A stretch of 64,000 nt of DNA from Streptomyces sp. NBC_00271. Lineage in GTDB: Bacteria; Actinomycetota; Actinomycetes; Streptomycetales; Streptomycetaceae. Made by a program: the position numbers and the translations under genes. The notes under the pieces are model-generated. The model was not told where the DNA came from, searched no databases, and saw only the letters and a program-made list of their open reading frames with translations. Of the stretch, positions 25,301-33,614 are shown in pieces. Where the stretch lies: positions 9,300,001 through 9,364,000 of the forward strand of contig NZ_CP108070.1 of NCBI RefSeq assembly GCF_036178845.1, written 5' to 3'. The first letter of the stretch is position 1; each line of letters opens with the position of its first letter.

Positions 25301-27784
25301 CAGTACATCGGCCTCAACCAGCGCGAGGACTCCGTCGCCTACGCGCGCTCCGACACCGAGCAGTCCGCACGTATCAAGGACTACAAGGTGTTCCTCAGCA
25401 ACGACGGGTCCACCTGGGGCAGCGCGGTCAAGACCGGTCAGCTCGCAAGCAGGCGGGGTATCCAGGGGATCGACCTGACCGCCGCCAACGCCCGATACGT
25501 ACGCCTCGAAGTCGACACCACCTGGGCCGCGTCCACCGACACCACCCGCTCCAAGCGGCTGCGGATCGACGAGGCCTGGATCGGCACGTCGTACGCCACC
25601 CCGGCGGCCACCGTCCACACGTACTCGGACAACGGCCAGGCCCTCCGACCCGCCATGGGCTGGAGCAGCTGGAGCTTCGTGCGCCGTTGGCCGACCGAGG
25701 CGAAGATCAAGGCGCAGGCCGACGCGCTCGTCGCGAGCGGGCTCAAGGACCACGGCTTCGTGTACATCAACCTCGACGACTTCTGGCAGAAGTGCGACGC
25801 GAACGGATTCGTCGTCGACTCCTACGGACGCTGGACCGTCGACACCACCAAATTCCCCGCCGGGATCAAGGCGCTGGCCGACTACATCCACTCCAAGGGG
25901 CTGAAGTTCGGCTTCTACGTGACGCCGGGCATCGCCAAGAACGCCGTCACCAGGAACACACCGATCGAGGGGACCTCGTACCACGCGGCCGACATCGCGG
26001 ACACCTCGAAGACCGAGAAGAACTACAACTGCAAGAACATGTACTACATCGACTACGGGAAGCCGGGCGCCCAGGAGTTCGTGAACTCATGGGCGAAGCA
26101 GTTCGCCTCCTGGGGAGTCGACTACCTGAAGATCGACGGCGTGGGCAGTGCGGACATCCCCGACGTCCAGGCCTGGGACAAGGCGCTGCGGGCCACCGGC
26201 CGGCCCATCACCTTCGCCCTCTCCAACAACCTGCCGATCGCCCATGCCTCCACCTGGAAGTCACTGGCGAACAGCTGGCGCACGCAGGGCGACGTCGAGT
26301 GCTACTGCGGCTCGGGCGACAACGGCAGCGGCTATCCGCTGACCGACTGGTCGCATGTCTCCGCGCGCTTCACCTCGGCCGCCAACTGGCAGCAGTACGC
26401 CGGTCCTGGTGGCTGGAACGACCTGGACTCCCTGGAGATCGGCAACGGTGACCAGGCGGGCCTGACCGCGGACCAGCGCCGCTCGCACTTCACCCTGTGG
26501 GCGATGGCGGGCGCGCCCTTGCTGCTCGGCACGGACCTGACCGACCTCGACTCCGTCGACAAACCGATGCTGACCAACGACCGCCTCATCGGCGTCGACC
26601 AGGACGGCGTCGCCGCGAAGCGGATCGTGAGCAGCGGCGTCAAGCAGGTCTGGAGCAAGAAGGAGAGCGACGGCCAGTACGTGGTCGCCCTCTTCAACAC
26701 CGGTACGTCCGGCAACTCCACGGTGAGTGTGAACTGGTCGCAGGTCGGCTTCACCGGCTCCGGCGATGTCACGGACCTGTGGTCGGGCTCCCACAAGGGC
26801 ACGATCGCGGACTCGTACAGCGCGACCCTGCGCCCGGGGGAGACGCGCCTGATCCGGGTGAAGCCGGTGAGCACCACCCTGAAGACCGCCGCGGCCTCAC
26901 CGGGCATGGCGGTGGCGCCCTACGAGTACCTCGGCTGGGGCAGCCCGCAGAACCCGACCTCGGTCATGTCGGCCACCGGGGTGAAGTGGTTCACGCTCGC
27001 GTTCGTTCTCTCCGACGGCTCCTGCAACCCGAAGTGGGACGGCTCGCGCCCGCTGACCGGCGGCAACGACCAGTCGAAGATCAACGCGATCCGCGCGGCG
27101 GGCGGTGACGTCGTCGTCTCCATCGGCGGCTGGAGCGGCGCCAAGCTCGGCGAGAAGTGCTCCAGCGCCTCGGCGCTCGCGGGCGCCTACCAGAAGGTCG
27201 TCAACGCCTATGGGCTCAAGGTCATCGACATCGACATCGAGAACACCGAGTGGAGCAACGCGACCGTCCGGCAACGCGTGATCGACGCGCTGAAGATCGT
27301 GAAGGCCAACAACTCCGGCCTCAAGACCATCATCACCTTCGGCACGGCGACCAGCGGCCCGGACTCCACCGGCGTCGACATGATCAAGCGCGGCGCCGCC
27401 TCAGGCCTCGCGAACGACATCTGGTGCATCATGCCGTTCGACTTCGGCGGCGGCACCACGAACATGGGCACGCTCACCACCCAGGCCATGGAGGGACTGA
27501 AGGCACGGGTCAAGTCGGCTTATGGATACAGCGACGCGACGGCGTACGCGCACATCGGCCTGTCGTCCATGAACGGCAAGACCGACGACTCCGGCGAACT
27601 GGTCCGCGTCGCCGACTTCAAGACCATGCTCGCCTACGCCCAGCAGCACCACATCGGGCGCCTCACCTACTGGTCCGTGAACCGCGACCGGGCCTGCGGC
27701 TCCGGCTCCGACGGTGACTCCTGCAGCGGCGTGTCGCAGCAGCCGTACGACTACCTCAAGGTCTTCGCCCAGTACACGGGCTGA
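22307..27784 (+). CDS. Giant secreted five-module glycosidase: GH28-like, GH29-like, F5/8C, GH27, GH18-like
   Basis: 1,825 residues from ATG 22307, chosen for GAGGAG 7 bases upstream; an ATG at 22292 overlaps the previous stop but lacks a ribosome site. Signal peptide about 1-33. Residues about 50-515 form a right-handed beta-helix of the pectinase/GH28-like class (FDVHAYGAKGDGSTNDTPAI; NDDALVFKSD; GSETCGD). About 540-885 resembles an alpha-L-fucosidase-like barrel (GLFLHWGERTAPAHTSCTAW; GGFWIDNDNAYW). About 948-1100 is an F5/8-type C (CBM32) module. About 1112-1518 is GH27, with nucleophile Asp in DYLKIDG and acid/base Asp in SWRTQGDVE. About 1532-1825 is GH18-like, with a catalytic Glu in IDIDIEN. 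I know of no family with this combination. It would trim several side chains of one complex glycan. Confidence 0.85.
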   Translation: MKPPMRKRSWAASVFFAFAVVLGLTHPEALAAPRTATPPTSTSTKTPHAAVFDVHAYGAKGDGSTNDTPAINKAITAANAAGGGTVRFPAGQYKSKNTIHMKSEVTLQVDKGATIQGSSADTYDPPEANPNDAYQDYGHSHFHNAMIYGDKLKNIGFAGEGVIDGLGNLITGNPKSGEADKILSLTRCDGLRLGDGLTLRRGGHFAALINGCTNVTSDHLTIDTASDRDGWNIISTTNVTVTNADIKANDDALVFKSDYALGAKLPNGHVRVSDSYLSAVCCNALMFGSETCGDFSDYQFAKIRIEGSNKSGLGMVSMDGAKISDVHYRDITMTGVRSPIMQKIGTRKRCGNSPGVGSISNVTYDNITATGVSPSFSPTLWGESGHRINGVTFTNVDITVPGGNGTMSTAVPSNDPGDYNPKAIGTRPAYGWYVHNADNVSFTDSSVKYAADDGRPAVIANAANGIRFTRFTAQRGSNSPHDMGFQNVTGYCLTDSHNTSGGALRVSAGGSSENCGTAAKSTATTTTAVQRPHTGVKPLDLENPRQAFLRGSVGGLFLHWGERTAPAHTSCTAWENDVTNGGWTPDYWVNEAQKLHTQYLVLATFHSRLGYARPWPSKIPGSCSTKRDFLGELITAAKAKGLKVILYMTDDPQWHDEGGHEWLDSAAYSAYKGTDVDLTTRDGFGRFSYDNFFEVMDRYPDLGGFWIDNDNAYWESHDLYAQIQQKRPNYTLSNNNEDTPIMDMISNEQKTGMTPSYDYPQAVYTAGPRLTEADFKLPSSGAWWYDGSNPSVDKMLTLGRLITNAGSSVKALMAETAQVNGKFPTNQEAFNNFANSYLGPIWQSLHGTEGGGYLYGGLKPGFWNDGAHGVTTVSKTDPDLQYIHVLTPPSTSTLRIRDNGYRIASVTNLRTGAAISWSQSGGVLTLSGLANWDPYDTVFKVTTAGRQGIASGVTMSASASASGHGAAAAGDGDYLTYWDSNKTLPVNLTFDLGSAKKVQYIGLNQREDSVAYARSDTEQSARIKDYKVFLSNDGSTWGSAVKTGQLASRRGIQGIDLTAANARYVRLEVDTTWAASTDTTRSKRLRIDEAWIGTSYATPAATVHTYSDNGQALRPAMGWSSWSFVRRWPTEAKIKAQADALVASGLKDHGFVYINLDDFWQKCDANGFVVDSYGRWTVDTTKFPAGIKALADYIHSKGLKFGFYVTPGIAKNAVTRNTPIEGTSYHAADIADTSKTEKNYNCKNMYYIDYGKPGAQEFVNSWAKQFASWGVDYLKIDGVGSADIPDVQAWDKALRATGRPITFALSNNLPIAHASTWKSLANSWRTQGDVECYCGSGDNGSGYPLTDWSHVSARFTSAANWQQYAGPGGWNDLDSLEIGNGDQAGLTADQRRSHFTLWAMAGAPLLLGTDLTDLDSVDKPMLTNDRLIGVDQDGVAAKRIVSSGVKQVWSKKESDGQYVVALFNTGTSGNSTVSVNWSQVGFTGSGDVTDLWSGSHKGTIADSYSATLRPGETRLIRVKPVSTTLKTAAASPGMAVAPYEYLGWGSPQNPTSVMSATGVKWFTLAFVLSDGSCNPKWDGSRPLTGGNDQSKINAIRAAGGDVVVSIGGWSGAKLGEKCSSASALAGAYQKVVNAYGLKVIDIDIENTEWSNATVRQRVIDALKIVKANNSGLKTIITFGTATSGPDSTGVDMIKRGAASGLANDIWCIMPFDFGGGTTNMGTLTTQAMEGLKARVKSAYGYSDATAYAHIGLSSMNGKTDDSGELVRVADFKTMLAYAQQHHIGRLTYWSVNRDRACGSGSDGDSCSGVSQQPYDYLKVFAQYTG

Positions 27785-27796
27785 GGGGACGAACCC

Positions 27797-29824
27797 ATGA
27801 AACTGAACCGAGCGCTGCCCTGGTGCCTCTCGCTCGTCCTGGCCGTGCCGCTCGTCGCACTGGCCGGCACGGCGGCGCAGGCGGCCACCGACTACCAGGC
27901 CGAGGACGCCACGATCTCGCAGGGCGCCGTCGCCACCAACCACACCGGCTACACGGGCACCGGCTTCGTCGACTACACCAACATCACCGGCTCGTACGTG
28001 GAGTTCACGGTGAGCGCGGCCACGGCCGGCACCTCCTCGCTGGCCCTGCGCTACGCCAACGGCACGAGCGTCGACCGCCCGATGGACCTGTCCGTCAACG
28101 GCACGGTCGTCGCCTCCGGGGTCTCCTTCCCGGCCACCACCGACTGGAACACCTGGGCGACGAAGAGTGTGAACGTCCAGCTCAACGCGGGTTCCAACAA
28201 GATCCGCGCGACCGCCACCACGGCGAACGGCGGCCCCAACCTCGACCGCGTCAGCGTTGCTGCGGCGGCGGACACCCAGGCCCCGTCGCGACCCGGCCAG
28301 CCGAGCTGCTCGGCCATCGGCGAGGACGCCCTCACCCTCTCCTGGGGCGCCTCCACGGACAACGTCGGCGTGGCCGCGTACGACCTCTACGAGCACGGCA
28401 ACAAGCTCGGCGAGGCGGCCGGCGACGCGACCTCCAAGGTGCTCACCGGCCTGAGTCCGAACACCACCTACAACCTCACCGTCATCGCCCGCGACGCCGC
28501 AGGCAACGCCTCCCAGGCCAGTCCGGTCGTCGACTGCACGACTCGGCCCAGCTCCGACACCACCCCGCCCGGCAAACCCGGCACCCTCACCTCCTCGAAC
28601 GTCACGGCCACCAGCGCCGACCTGAGCTGGGGCGCCTCGACCGACGACAAGGCGGTCGTCGGCTACGACGTGCGCAGCGACACGACGGTCTACAAGAGCG
28701 TCACCGGTACGTCGACCACGCTCACCGGGCTCGCCTGCAACAGCCCGTACACGCTGAACGTGGTGGCGCGCGACGCGGCCGGCAACGTGTCGCCGCAGAG
28801 CAACACGGTCACCTTCACAACCAAGGCCTGTGCCACCGACGGCGGGGTCCCCTCGTCCATCGGGACCGTCTCCAGCGGCTGGACGATCCCGTGGGGCACG
28901 TTCTGGATGCCCGACGGGCAGACGGCGCTGGTCACCGAGCGGGACGACTTCTGGGTCTGGAAGGTCACCAAGGACGGCACGAGGACCCAGGTCGGAACCG
29001 TGCCGAACGCCGTGACCACGAACGGTGAGGGCGGACTGCTGGGCGTGGCCGTCGACCCGAAGTGGGCGACCAACCACTACGTGTACTTCATGCACACGGC
29101 CTCCGAGGGCAACCGCGTCGTCCGCATGACCTACGACGGCAGCTCCCTCACCGGCTACACGATCCTCCTCCAGGGCATCAAGAAGAACCGCTACCACAAC
29201 GGCGGACGCCTCGCCTTCGGCCCCGACGGCTATCTGTACGTCTCCACCGGCGAGGCCCAGACACCCGAACTGGCCCAGGACAAGACGTCGTTGAACGGCA
29301 AGATCCTGCGGATGACGACGGACGGCAAGGCCGCCCCCGGCAACCCGTTCGGCAACTACGTCTACAGCTACGGGCACCGCAACCCGCAGGGCCTCGCCTT
29401 CGACCGCAACGGCCGCCTGTGGGAGGCGGAGTTCGGCAACAGCTCCAAGGACGAACTCAACCTCATCAAACCGGGTGCCAACTACGGCTGGCCGACCTGC
29501 GAAGGCAGTTGCAGCGTCTCCGGGATGACCAACCCGAAGGCGACCTGGAACGTCTCCGAGGCGTCACCGAGCGGCATCGCGATCGTCCGCAACGTCGTCT
29601 ACATGGCGTCCCTGCGCGGAGAACGGCTGTGGCGCATCCCCATCACCGGCGACACGGAGAACGTCGGCACGCCGACGGCGTACTACGTCGGCACCTACGG
29701 CCGCCTGCGCACGGTCACCAAGGTGCCCGGCGCCGACCAGCTCTGGCTCTCCACCACCAACTGCGACAACAACGGAGGAGCGGCGGACGGCTCGGACAAG
29801 ATCTTCAAGGTGAGCATCAACTAG
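27797..29824 (+). CDS. Secreted PQQ-dependent sugar dehydrogenase, CBM35 - FN3 - FN3 - AA12/sGDH propeller
   Basis: 675 residues. Signal peptide 1-29. A CBM35/CBM6-like module spans about 31-157 (YQAEDATISQGA to LDRVSV), two fibronectin type III modules about 162-252 and 258-345, and a six-bladed PQQ-binding propeller about 350-675. In the catalytic part, HNGGRLAFGPDGYLYVSTGE carries the expected base His, and YGHRNPQGLAFD the PQQ-contacting Arg; NYGWPTCEG is also conserved. These enzymes oxidise a sugar at C1 and pass electrons from reduced PQQ to an external acceptor. Last gene of the pqq operon, 12 bp behind the giant glycosidase, so cofactor and user are co-expressed. Confidence 0.88.
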   Translation: MKLNRALPWCLSLVLAVPLVALAGTAAQAATDYQAEDATISQGAVATNHTGYTGTGFVDYTNITGSYVEFTVSAATAGTSSLALRYANGTSVDRPMDLSVNGTVVASGVSFPATTDWNTWATKSVNVQLNAGSNKIRATATTANGGPNLDRVSVAAAADTQAPSRPGQPSCSAIGEDALTLSWGASTDNVGVAAYDLYEHGNKLGEAAGDATSKVLTGLSPNTTYNLTVIARDAAGNASQASPVVDCTTRPSSDTTPPGKPGTLTSSNVTATSADLSWGASTDDKAVVGYDVRSDTTVYKSVTGTSTTLTGLACNSPYTLNVVARDAAGNVSPQSNTVTFTTKACATDGGVPSSIGTVSSGWTIPWGTFWMPDGQTALVTERDDFWVWKVTKDGTRTQVGTVPNAVTTNGEGGLLGVAVDPKWATNHYVYFMHTASEGNRVVRMTYDGSSLTGYTILLQGIKKNRYHNGGRLAFGPDGYLYVSTGEAQTPELAQDKTSLNGKILRMTTDGKAAPGNPFGNYVYSYGHRNPQGLAFDRNGRLWEAEFGNSSKDELNLIKPGANYGWPTCEGSCSVSGMTNPKATWNVSEASPSGIAIVRNVVYMASLRGERLWRIPITGDTENVGTPTAYYVGTYGRLRTVTKVPGADQLWLSTTNCDNNGGAADGSDKIFKVSIN

Positions 29825-29831
29825 CCGGACC

Positions 29832-29869
29832 GAGGCGTTGTACCGGGCTCATGCCCGGTACAACGCCTC
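29832..29869. terminator. Strong bidirectional terminator closing the pqq operon
   Basis: Perfect 17-bp stem GAGGCGTTGTACCGGGC (29832-29848) with GCCCGGTACAACGCCTC (29853-29869) and a 4-nt loop, TCAT. The stop codon of the convergent acyl-CoA ligase lies in that loop, so the left arm is just beyond the ligase gene and the right arm is its last codons. Confidence 0.88.
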
Positions 29870-31675
29870 CACCTCCGTCGCATACGCGTTCTCGATCGCC
29901 TTCCGCTTCAACTTCAGCGAAGGCGTCAGCAAGCCGTGCTCCTCGGTGAACTGGTTCGCCAGTATCCGGAACGTACGGATCGACTCGGCCTGCGAGACCA
30001 GGGTGTTCGCGGCGACCACCGCCCGCCGCACCTCGGTCTCCAGGTCCGGGTCGCGCACCAGGTCGGACGGGGACAGCCGCGTCTTGCCCCGCATCTGGAG
30101 CCAGTGATCGACGGCCTCGGAGTCGAGGGTGACGAGCGCCGCGATGTACGGCCGGTCGTTGCCGACCACGATGCACTGGGCGACCAGCGGATGGTCGCGG
30201 ACACGCTCCTCCAGGACGCCCGGCGAGACGCTCTTGCCGCCGGAGGTCACCAGGATCTCCTTCTTGCGCCCGGTGATGGTGAGAAAGCCATCCTCATCGA
30301 GGGTGCCGAGGTCGCCGGTAGCGAGCCAGCCGTCGTGCAGTGCGGCGTCGGTGGCCTTGGGGTCGTTCAGATAGCCCTGGAAGATGTTGTCGCCGTGCAG
30401 CCAGATCTCGCCGTCGTCCGCGATGTGCACGGTCGTGCCCGGAATGGCCTGGCCGACCGTCCCGTACCGGGTTCGCTCGGGCGGGGTGACGACCGCGGCG
30501 GCGGTGGTCTCGGTGAGCCCGTATCCCTCGTAGATCTGGATGCCTGCGCCGGCGAAGAACAGCCCGAGCCGACGGTCCATCGCGGAGCCGCCCGAGACCG
30601 CGTGTCTGACCCGGCCACCCATGGCGGCGCGCATCTTGGTGTAGACGACCTTGTCGAAGAACTGGTGCTGCATCCGCAGGCTCGCCGACGGCCCGGCGCC
30701 GATCCCCCACGCCTTCGCCTCGATCGCGTCCGCGTAGCGGACCGCGACCTCCACGGCCTTCTCGAAGGCTCCGGACTTCCCGTCCTTCTCGGCCTTGCGG
30801 CGGGCCGCGTTGAAGACCTTCTCGAAGATGTACGGCACCGCCAGGATGAACGTCGGCTGGAACGCGGCCAGGTCGGGCAGCAGCACGGCGGCATGCATCT
30901 GCGGCTGATGGCCCAGCTTGACCTTCCCGAGGACTCCCGCGACCTGGACCATCCGCCCGAAGACATGCGCGAGCGGCAGGAACAGCAGTGTGGATGCCCC
31001 GTTGTCGCGCTTGGAGGTGAAGATCGGTTCCATGAGCCCGATGACCGTGCTCGCCTCGGCCATGAAGTTGGCGTGCGAGATGACGCAGCCCTTGGGGCGG
31101 CCCGTGGTGCCCGAGGTGTAGATGATCGTCGCGATCGACTCGGGGGTGACGGCGCGCCGGTGTCGGTGCACCACCTCGTCGTCGATGCCCGTGCCCGCCT
31201 CGTAGAGCTCCTGCACCGCGCCCGAGTCCAGTTGCCAGAGCTTGTGCAGCTGGGGCAGCCGGTCGATCACCGTGGCGATGGTCATCGCGTGGTCCTCGTG
31301 CTCGACCACCGCGGCCGACACCTGGGCGTCGTGCAGCATCCAGAAGACCTGCTCGGCCGAGGACGTCGAGTACATGGGGACGACGTGGGCGCCGATCGTC
31401 CACAACGCGTAGTCGAAGAGTGTCCATTCGTAGCGGGTACGGGACATGATCGCGACCCGGTCGCCGAATCGGATTCCCTGGGCGAGCAGTCCCTTGGCAA
31501 GTGCGAGGACCTCGTCACGGAACTCGGCGGCCGTCACATCGCGCCACTGTTCGTTCTCGTCCTTGCGGCCGAACGCGGCCCGCAACGGGTCCTCCTGGGC
31601 ATGGTCGAAGACGACGTCGGCCAGGCCGCCCACCGGCGGCGCCGACGCCAACGGAGGGTTGGTGAACTCGCGCAA
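29849..31675 (-). CDS. Long-chain fatty acid-CoA ligase (AMP-forming)
   Basis: 608 residues from TTG at 31675 (LREFTNPPLASAPP), supported by TAGGAG 5 bases upstream and by the familiar start of this Streptomyces protein; the longer frame upstream is non-conserved. Adenylate-forming motifs are clear: IIYTSGTTGRPKG, EGYGLTETTAA, DGWLATGDLG and GRKKEILVTSGGKSV. It activates fatty acids to acyl-CoA at the membrane. It belongs to the FadD15-like group, with an extended C-terminal lid. A single gene, convergent with the pqq operon. Confidence 0.9.
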   Translation of the reverse strand: MREFTNPPLASAPPVGGLADVVFDHAQEDPLRAAFGRKDENEQWRDVTAAEFRDEVLALAKGLLAQGIRFGDRVAIMSRTRYEWTLFDYALWTIGAHVVPMYSTSSAEQVFWMLHDAQVSAAVVEHEDHAMTIATVIDRLPQLHKLWQLDSGAVQELYEAGTGIDDEVVHRHRRAVTPESIATIIYTSGTTGRPKGCVISHANFMAEASTVIGLMEPIFTSKRDNGASTLLFLPLAHVFGRMVQVAGVLGKVKLGHQPQMHAAVLLPDLAAFQPTFILAVPYIFEKVFNAARRKAEKDGKSGAFEKAVEVAVRYADAIEAKAWGIGAGPSASLRMQHQFFDKVVYTKMRAAMGGRVRHAVSGGSAMDRRLGLFFAGAGIQIYEGYGLTETTAAAVVTPPERTRYGTVGQAIPGTTVHIADDGEIWLHGDNIFQGYLNDPKATDAALHDGWLATGDLGTLDEDGFLTITGRKKEILVTSGGKSVSPGVLEERVRDHPLVAQCIVVGNDRPYIAALVTLDSEAVDHWLQMRGKTRLSPSDLVRDPDLETEVRRAVVAANTLVSQAESIRTFRILANQFTEEHGLLTPSLKLKRKAIENAYATEVEALYRA

Positions 31676-31944
31676 TCCCGCTCCTAGTGGCGCTCCGCAC
31701 AGCGCCGTGAAAGCTACCCCACCACGCCGTCGGGCGGGAGGGGGGCCGGAGCGGGGGTGTGTGCGGCATATGCACAGGTCAGCCGAGAAAATGCCCGCAC
31801 ATGGGGAAGGGCCGGACAGAATCCCGTACGGTTCCGTAGGTTTCGGTCCCGTAATCTCCACGGAATCTGTACGACCCTCCTACGGGGCACGGGACGCCGA
31901 ATACCGGACACGGAATTTCCGATTCCGCGCTGTGCGGCTACCGC

Positions 31945-31979
31945 CGGAGCCGGTCCCGGTGGCTCCGGGACCGGCTCCG
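31945..31979. terminator. Terminator of the MFS gene
   Basis: Perfect 15-bp stem CGGAGCCGGTCCCGG (31945-31959) with CCGGGACCGGCTCCG (31965-31979) and a 5-nt loop, in the 333-bp gap between the acyl-CoA ligase start and the MFS stop. The rest of that gap should hold the ligase promoter; I see no other feature. Confidence 0.75.
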
Positions 31980-32008
31980 CCGGTGTCATGACCGGGCCCT
32001 CACCGGTG

Positions 32009-33493
32009 TCATGCGCGGGACGCCGTCGCCCGCTTCGCCGGTGCCTCGGCCGTGTCCGTCACAGCGCGCGGCGTCCGCACCAACACCAGTACCAGCGCAC
32101 CGGCGACCATCCCCGTCACGCCCGCCGCCACCGACGCCGAGTCGAGCCCCGAGGCGAACGCGGCCCGCAGGGCGTGTTCGGAGAGAGGGCCGCGCAGGGC
32201 CCCGGCGCCGCCGCCGGCCAGGGTGTGGGCCGCGTCGTGCGAGAGCGTGTCCTGCATGCGGGAGGTCAGCACCGTGCCGAAGACGGCGACCCCGAGCGCG
32301 TACCCCAGCTGGCGGACCGTGTTCACCGCGCCGCCCGCCATGCCCGCCCGCTCCGGCGGTACGGCGGCGAGCGCGGCGCCCGCGATGGCGGGGGACACGA
32401 AGCCCGTGCCGATCCCGACCAGGACGAGGCCCGGCACCAGCACCGTCCAGCTCGTACCCGCGTCCAGCACGGCCTGGCAGAACGCGCCCGAGCCGACCAG
32501 GAGCAGCCCGCCGCCTATCGTCAGCCGCGCAGGCACCCCGTGCAGCAGCTTCCCCGCGAGGATCGCGACCACCATCGTCGCGCCGGTCAGCGGGAGCAGG
32601 GTGAGCCCGCCGCGCACCGGGCTCATGCCCAGCACCGTCTGCATCCAGATGGACAGGTACGGGATCACACCGAACGCCACCCCGTTGAAGGCGAGCGCGC
32701 CCGCCATCACGCCCACGAACGCCGGCTTGCGCAGCAGCGACAGGTCCAGGAGCGGGTGGGCGACCCGCCGCTCGACGAGGACGAACGCGACCAGCGCCAG
32801 CGCCGCCGTCCCGAACGAGCCCGTCACCACCCCCGACGTCCAGCCGTCCGCCCCGGCCCGCACCACCCCGTACGTCGTCGCCCCCGCGAAGCAGGCGAAG
32901 GCGACCGTGCCCGCCCAGTCGATGCGCATCCCCCGCGGTCCGCGCGACTCCGGCACCACCCGCAGCGTCAGCCACACCGACGCCACGCTCACCGGCAGGT
33001 TCACGAAGAAGATCCACCGCCAGCCCGGCCCCTCGGTGAGCAGTCCGCCGAGCACCGGCCCGACCGCCGCCGCGCCGCCGCTGACCGCGCCCCACACCCC
33101 GAGCGCCGTCGACCGCTGCCGCCCCTGGTAGACCGAGCCGAGCAGCGGCAGGGTCGTCGCGAACATCGCCGCCGCGCCCACCCCCTGCAGCCCACGCGCG
33201 GCCACCAGCATCCCGGGCCCGGACGCGAGCCCGCACAGCAGCGAGGCCACCGCGAACAGCACCACGCCCGCCACGTGCACCCGGCGCCGTCCCAGAATGT
33301 CGGCGGCAGCCCCCACTCCCAGCAGCAGCGCGGCGAGCGCGAGCGCGTACCCGTCGATCACCCACTGCAGATCACTCAGCGACGCGTGCAGCGCCCGTGC
33401 CATGTCCGGCAGCGCGACGACCGCGATCGTCACGTCCAGCAACAACATGAACGTCCCCAGGCACACCGCCGTGAGCGGCCCCCATGTACGCAT
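32009..33493 (-). CDS. MFS drug exporter, DHA2 (14-TM, EmrB/QacA) family
   Basis: 494 residues from ATG 33493 (MRTWGPLTAVCLGTFMLLLDVTI). About 14 hydrophobic helices are visible. DHA2 features include LDVTIAVVALPDM in helix 1, LQWVIDGYALALAALLL in helix 2, DILGRRR in the first loop, and GAVSGGAAAVGPVLGGLL (antiporter motif C). It should export small hydrophobic compounds using the proton gradient. It diverges from the AsnC-type regulator at 33615 with a 121-bp gap, so that protein is the likely controller. Confidence 0.88.
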   Translation of the reverse strand: MRTWGPLTAVCLGTFMLLLDVTIAVVALPDMARALHASLSDLQWVIDGYALALAALLLGVGAAADILGRRRVHVAGVVLFAVASLLCGLASGPGMLVAARGLQGVGAAAMFATTLPLLGSVYQGRQRSTALGVWGAVSGGAAAVGPVLGGLLTEGPGWRWIFFVNLPVSVASVWLTLRVVPESRGPRGMRIDWAGTVAFACFAGATTYGVVRAGADGWTSGVVTGSFGTAALALVAFVLVERRVAHPLLDLSLLRKPAFVGVMAGALAFNGVAFGVIPYLSIWMQTVLGMSPVRGGLTLLPLTGATMVVAILAGKLLHGVPARLTIGGGLLLVGSGAFCQAVLDAGTSWTVLVPGLVLVGIGTGFVSPAIAGAALAAVPPERAGMAGGAVNTVRQLGYALGVAVFGTVLTSRMQDTLSHDAAHTLAGGGAGALRGPLSEHALRAAFASGLDSASVAAGVTGMVAGALVLVLVRTPRAVTDTAEAPAKRATASRA

Positions 33494-33614
33494 GTCCTCA
33501 ACTCCTCCAGAACCCCGTGCCGCGGATGCGTATGGCTCCGTACGATGAGCTCCCGAGGGGTGATCGCGGTGGCCTCGGGCGCCGGATCGCCGGAATCCGA
33601 CAAGGACGGCCCCC

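Noticed and set aside
27401..29377. 658-codon minus-strand frame opposite the PQQ dehydrogenase
   Set aside because: Val/Gly/Arg-rich shadow frame with no recognisable domain.
29936..31687. 583-codon plus-strand frame opposite the acyl-CoA ligase
   Set aside because: Antisense shadow; the minus-strand frame carries all adenylation motifs.
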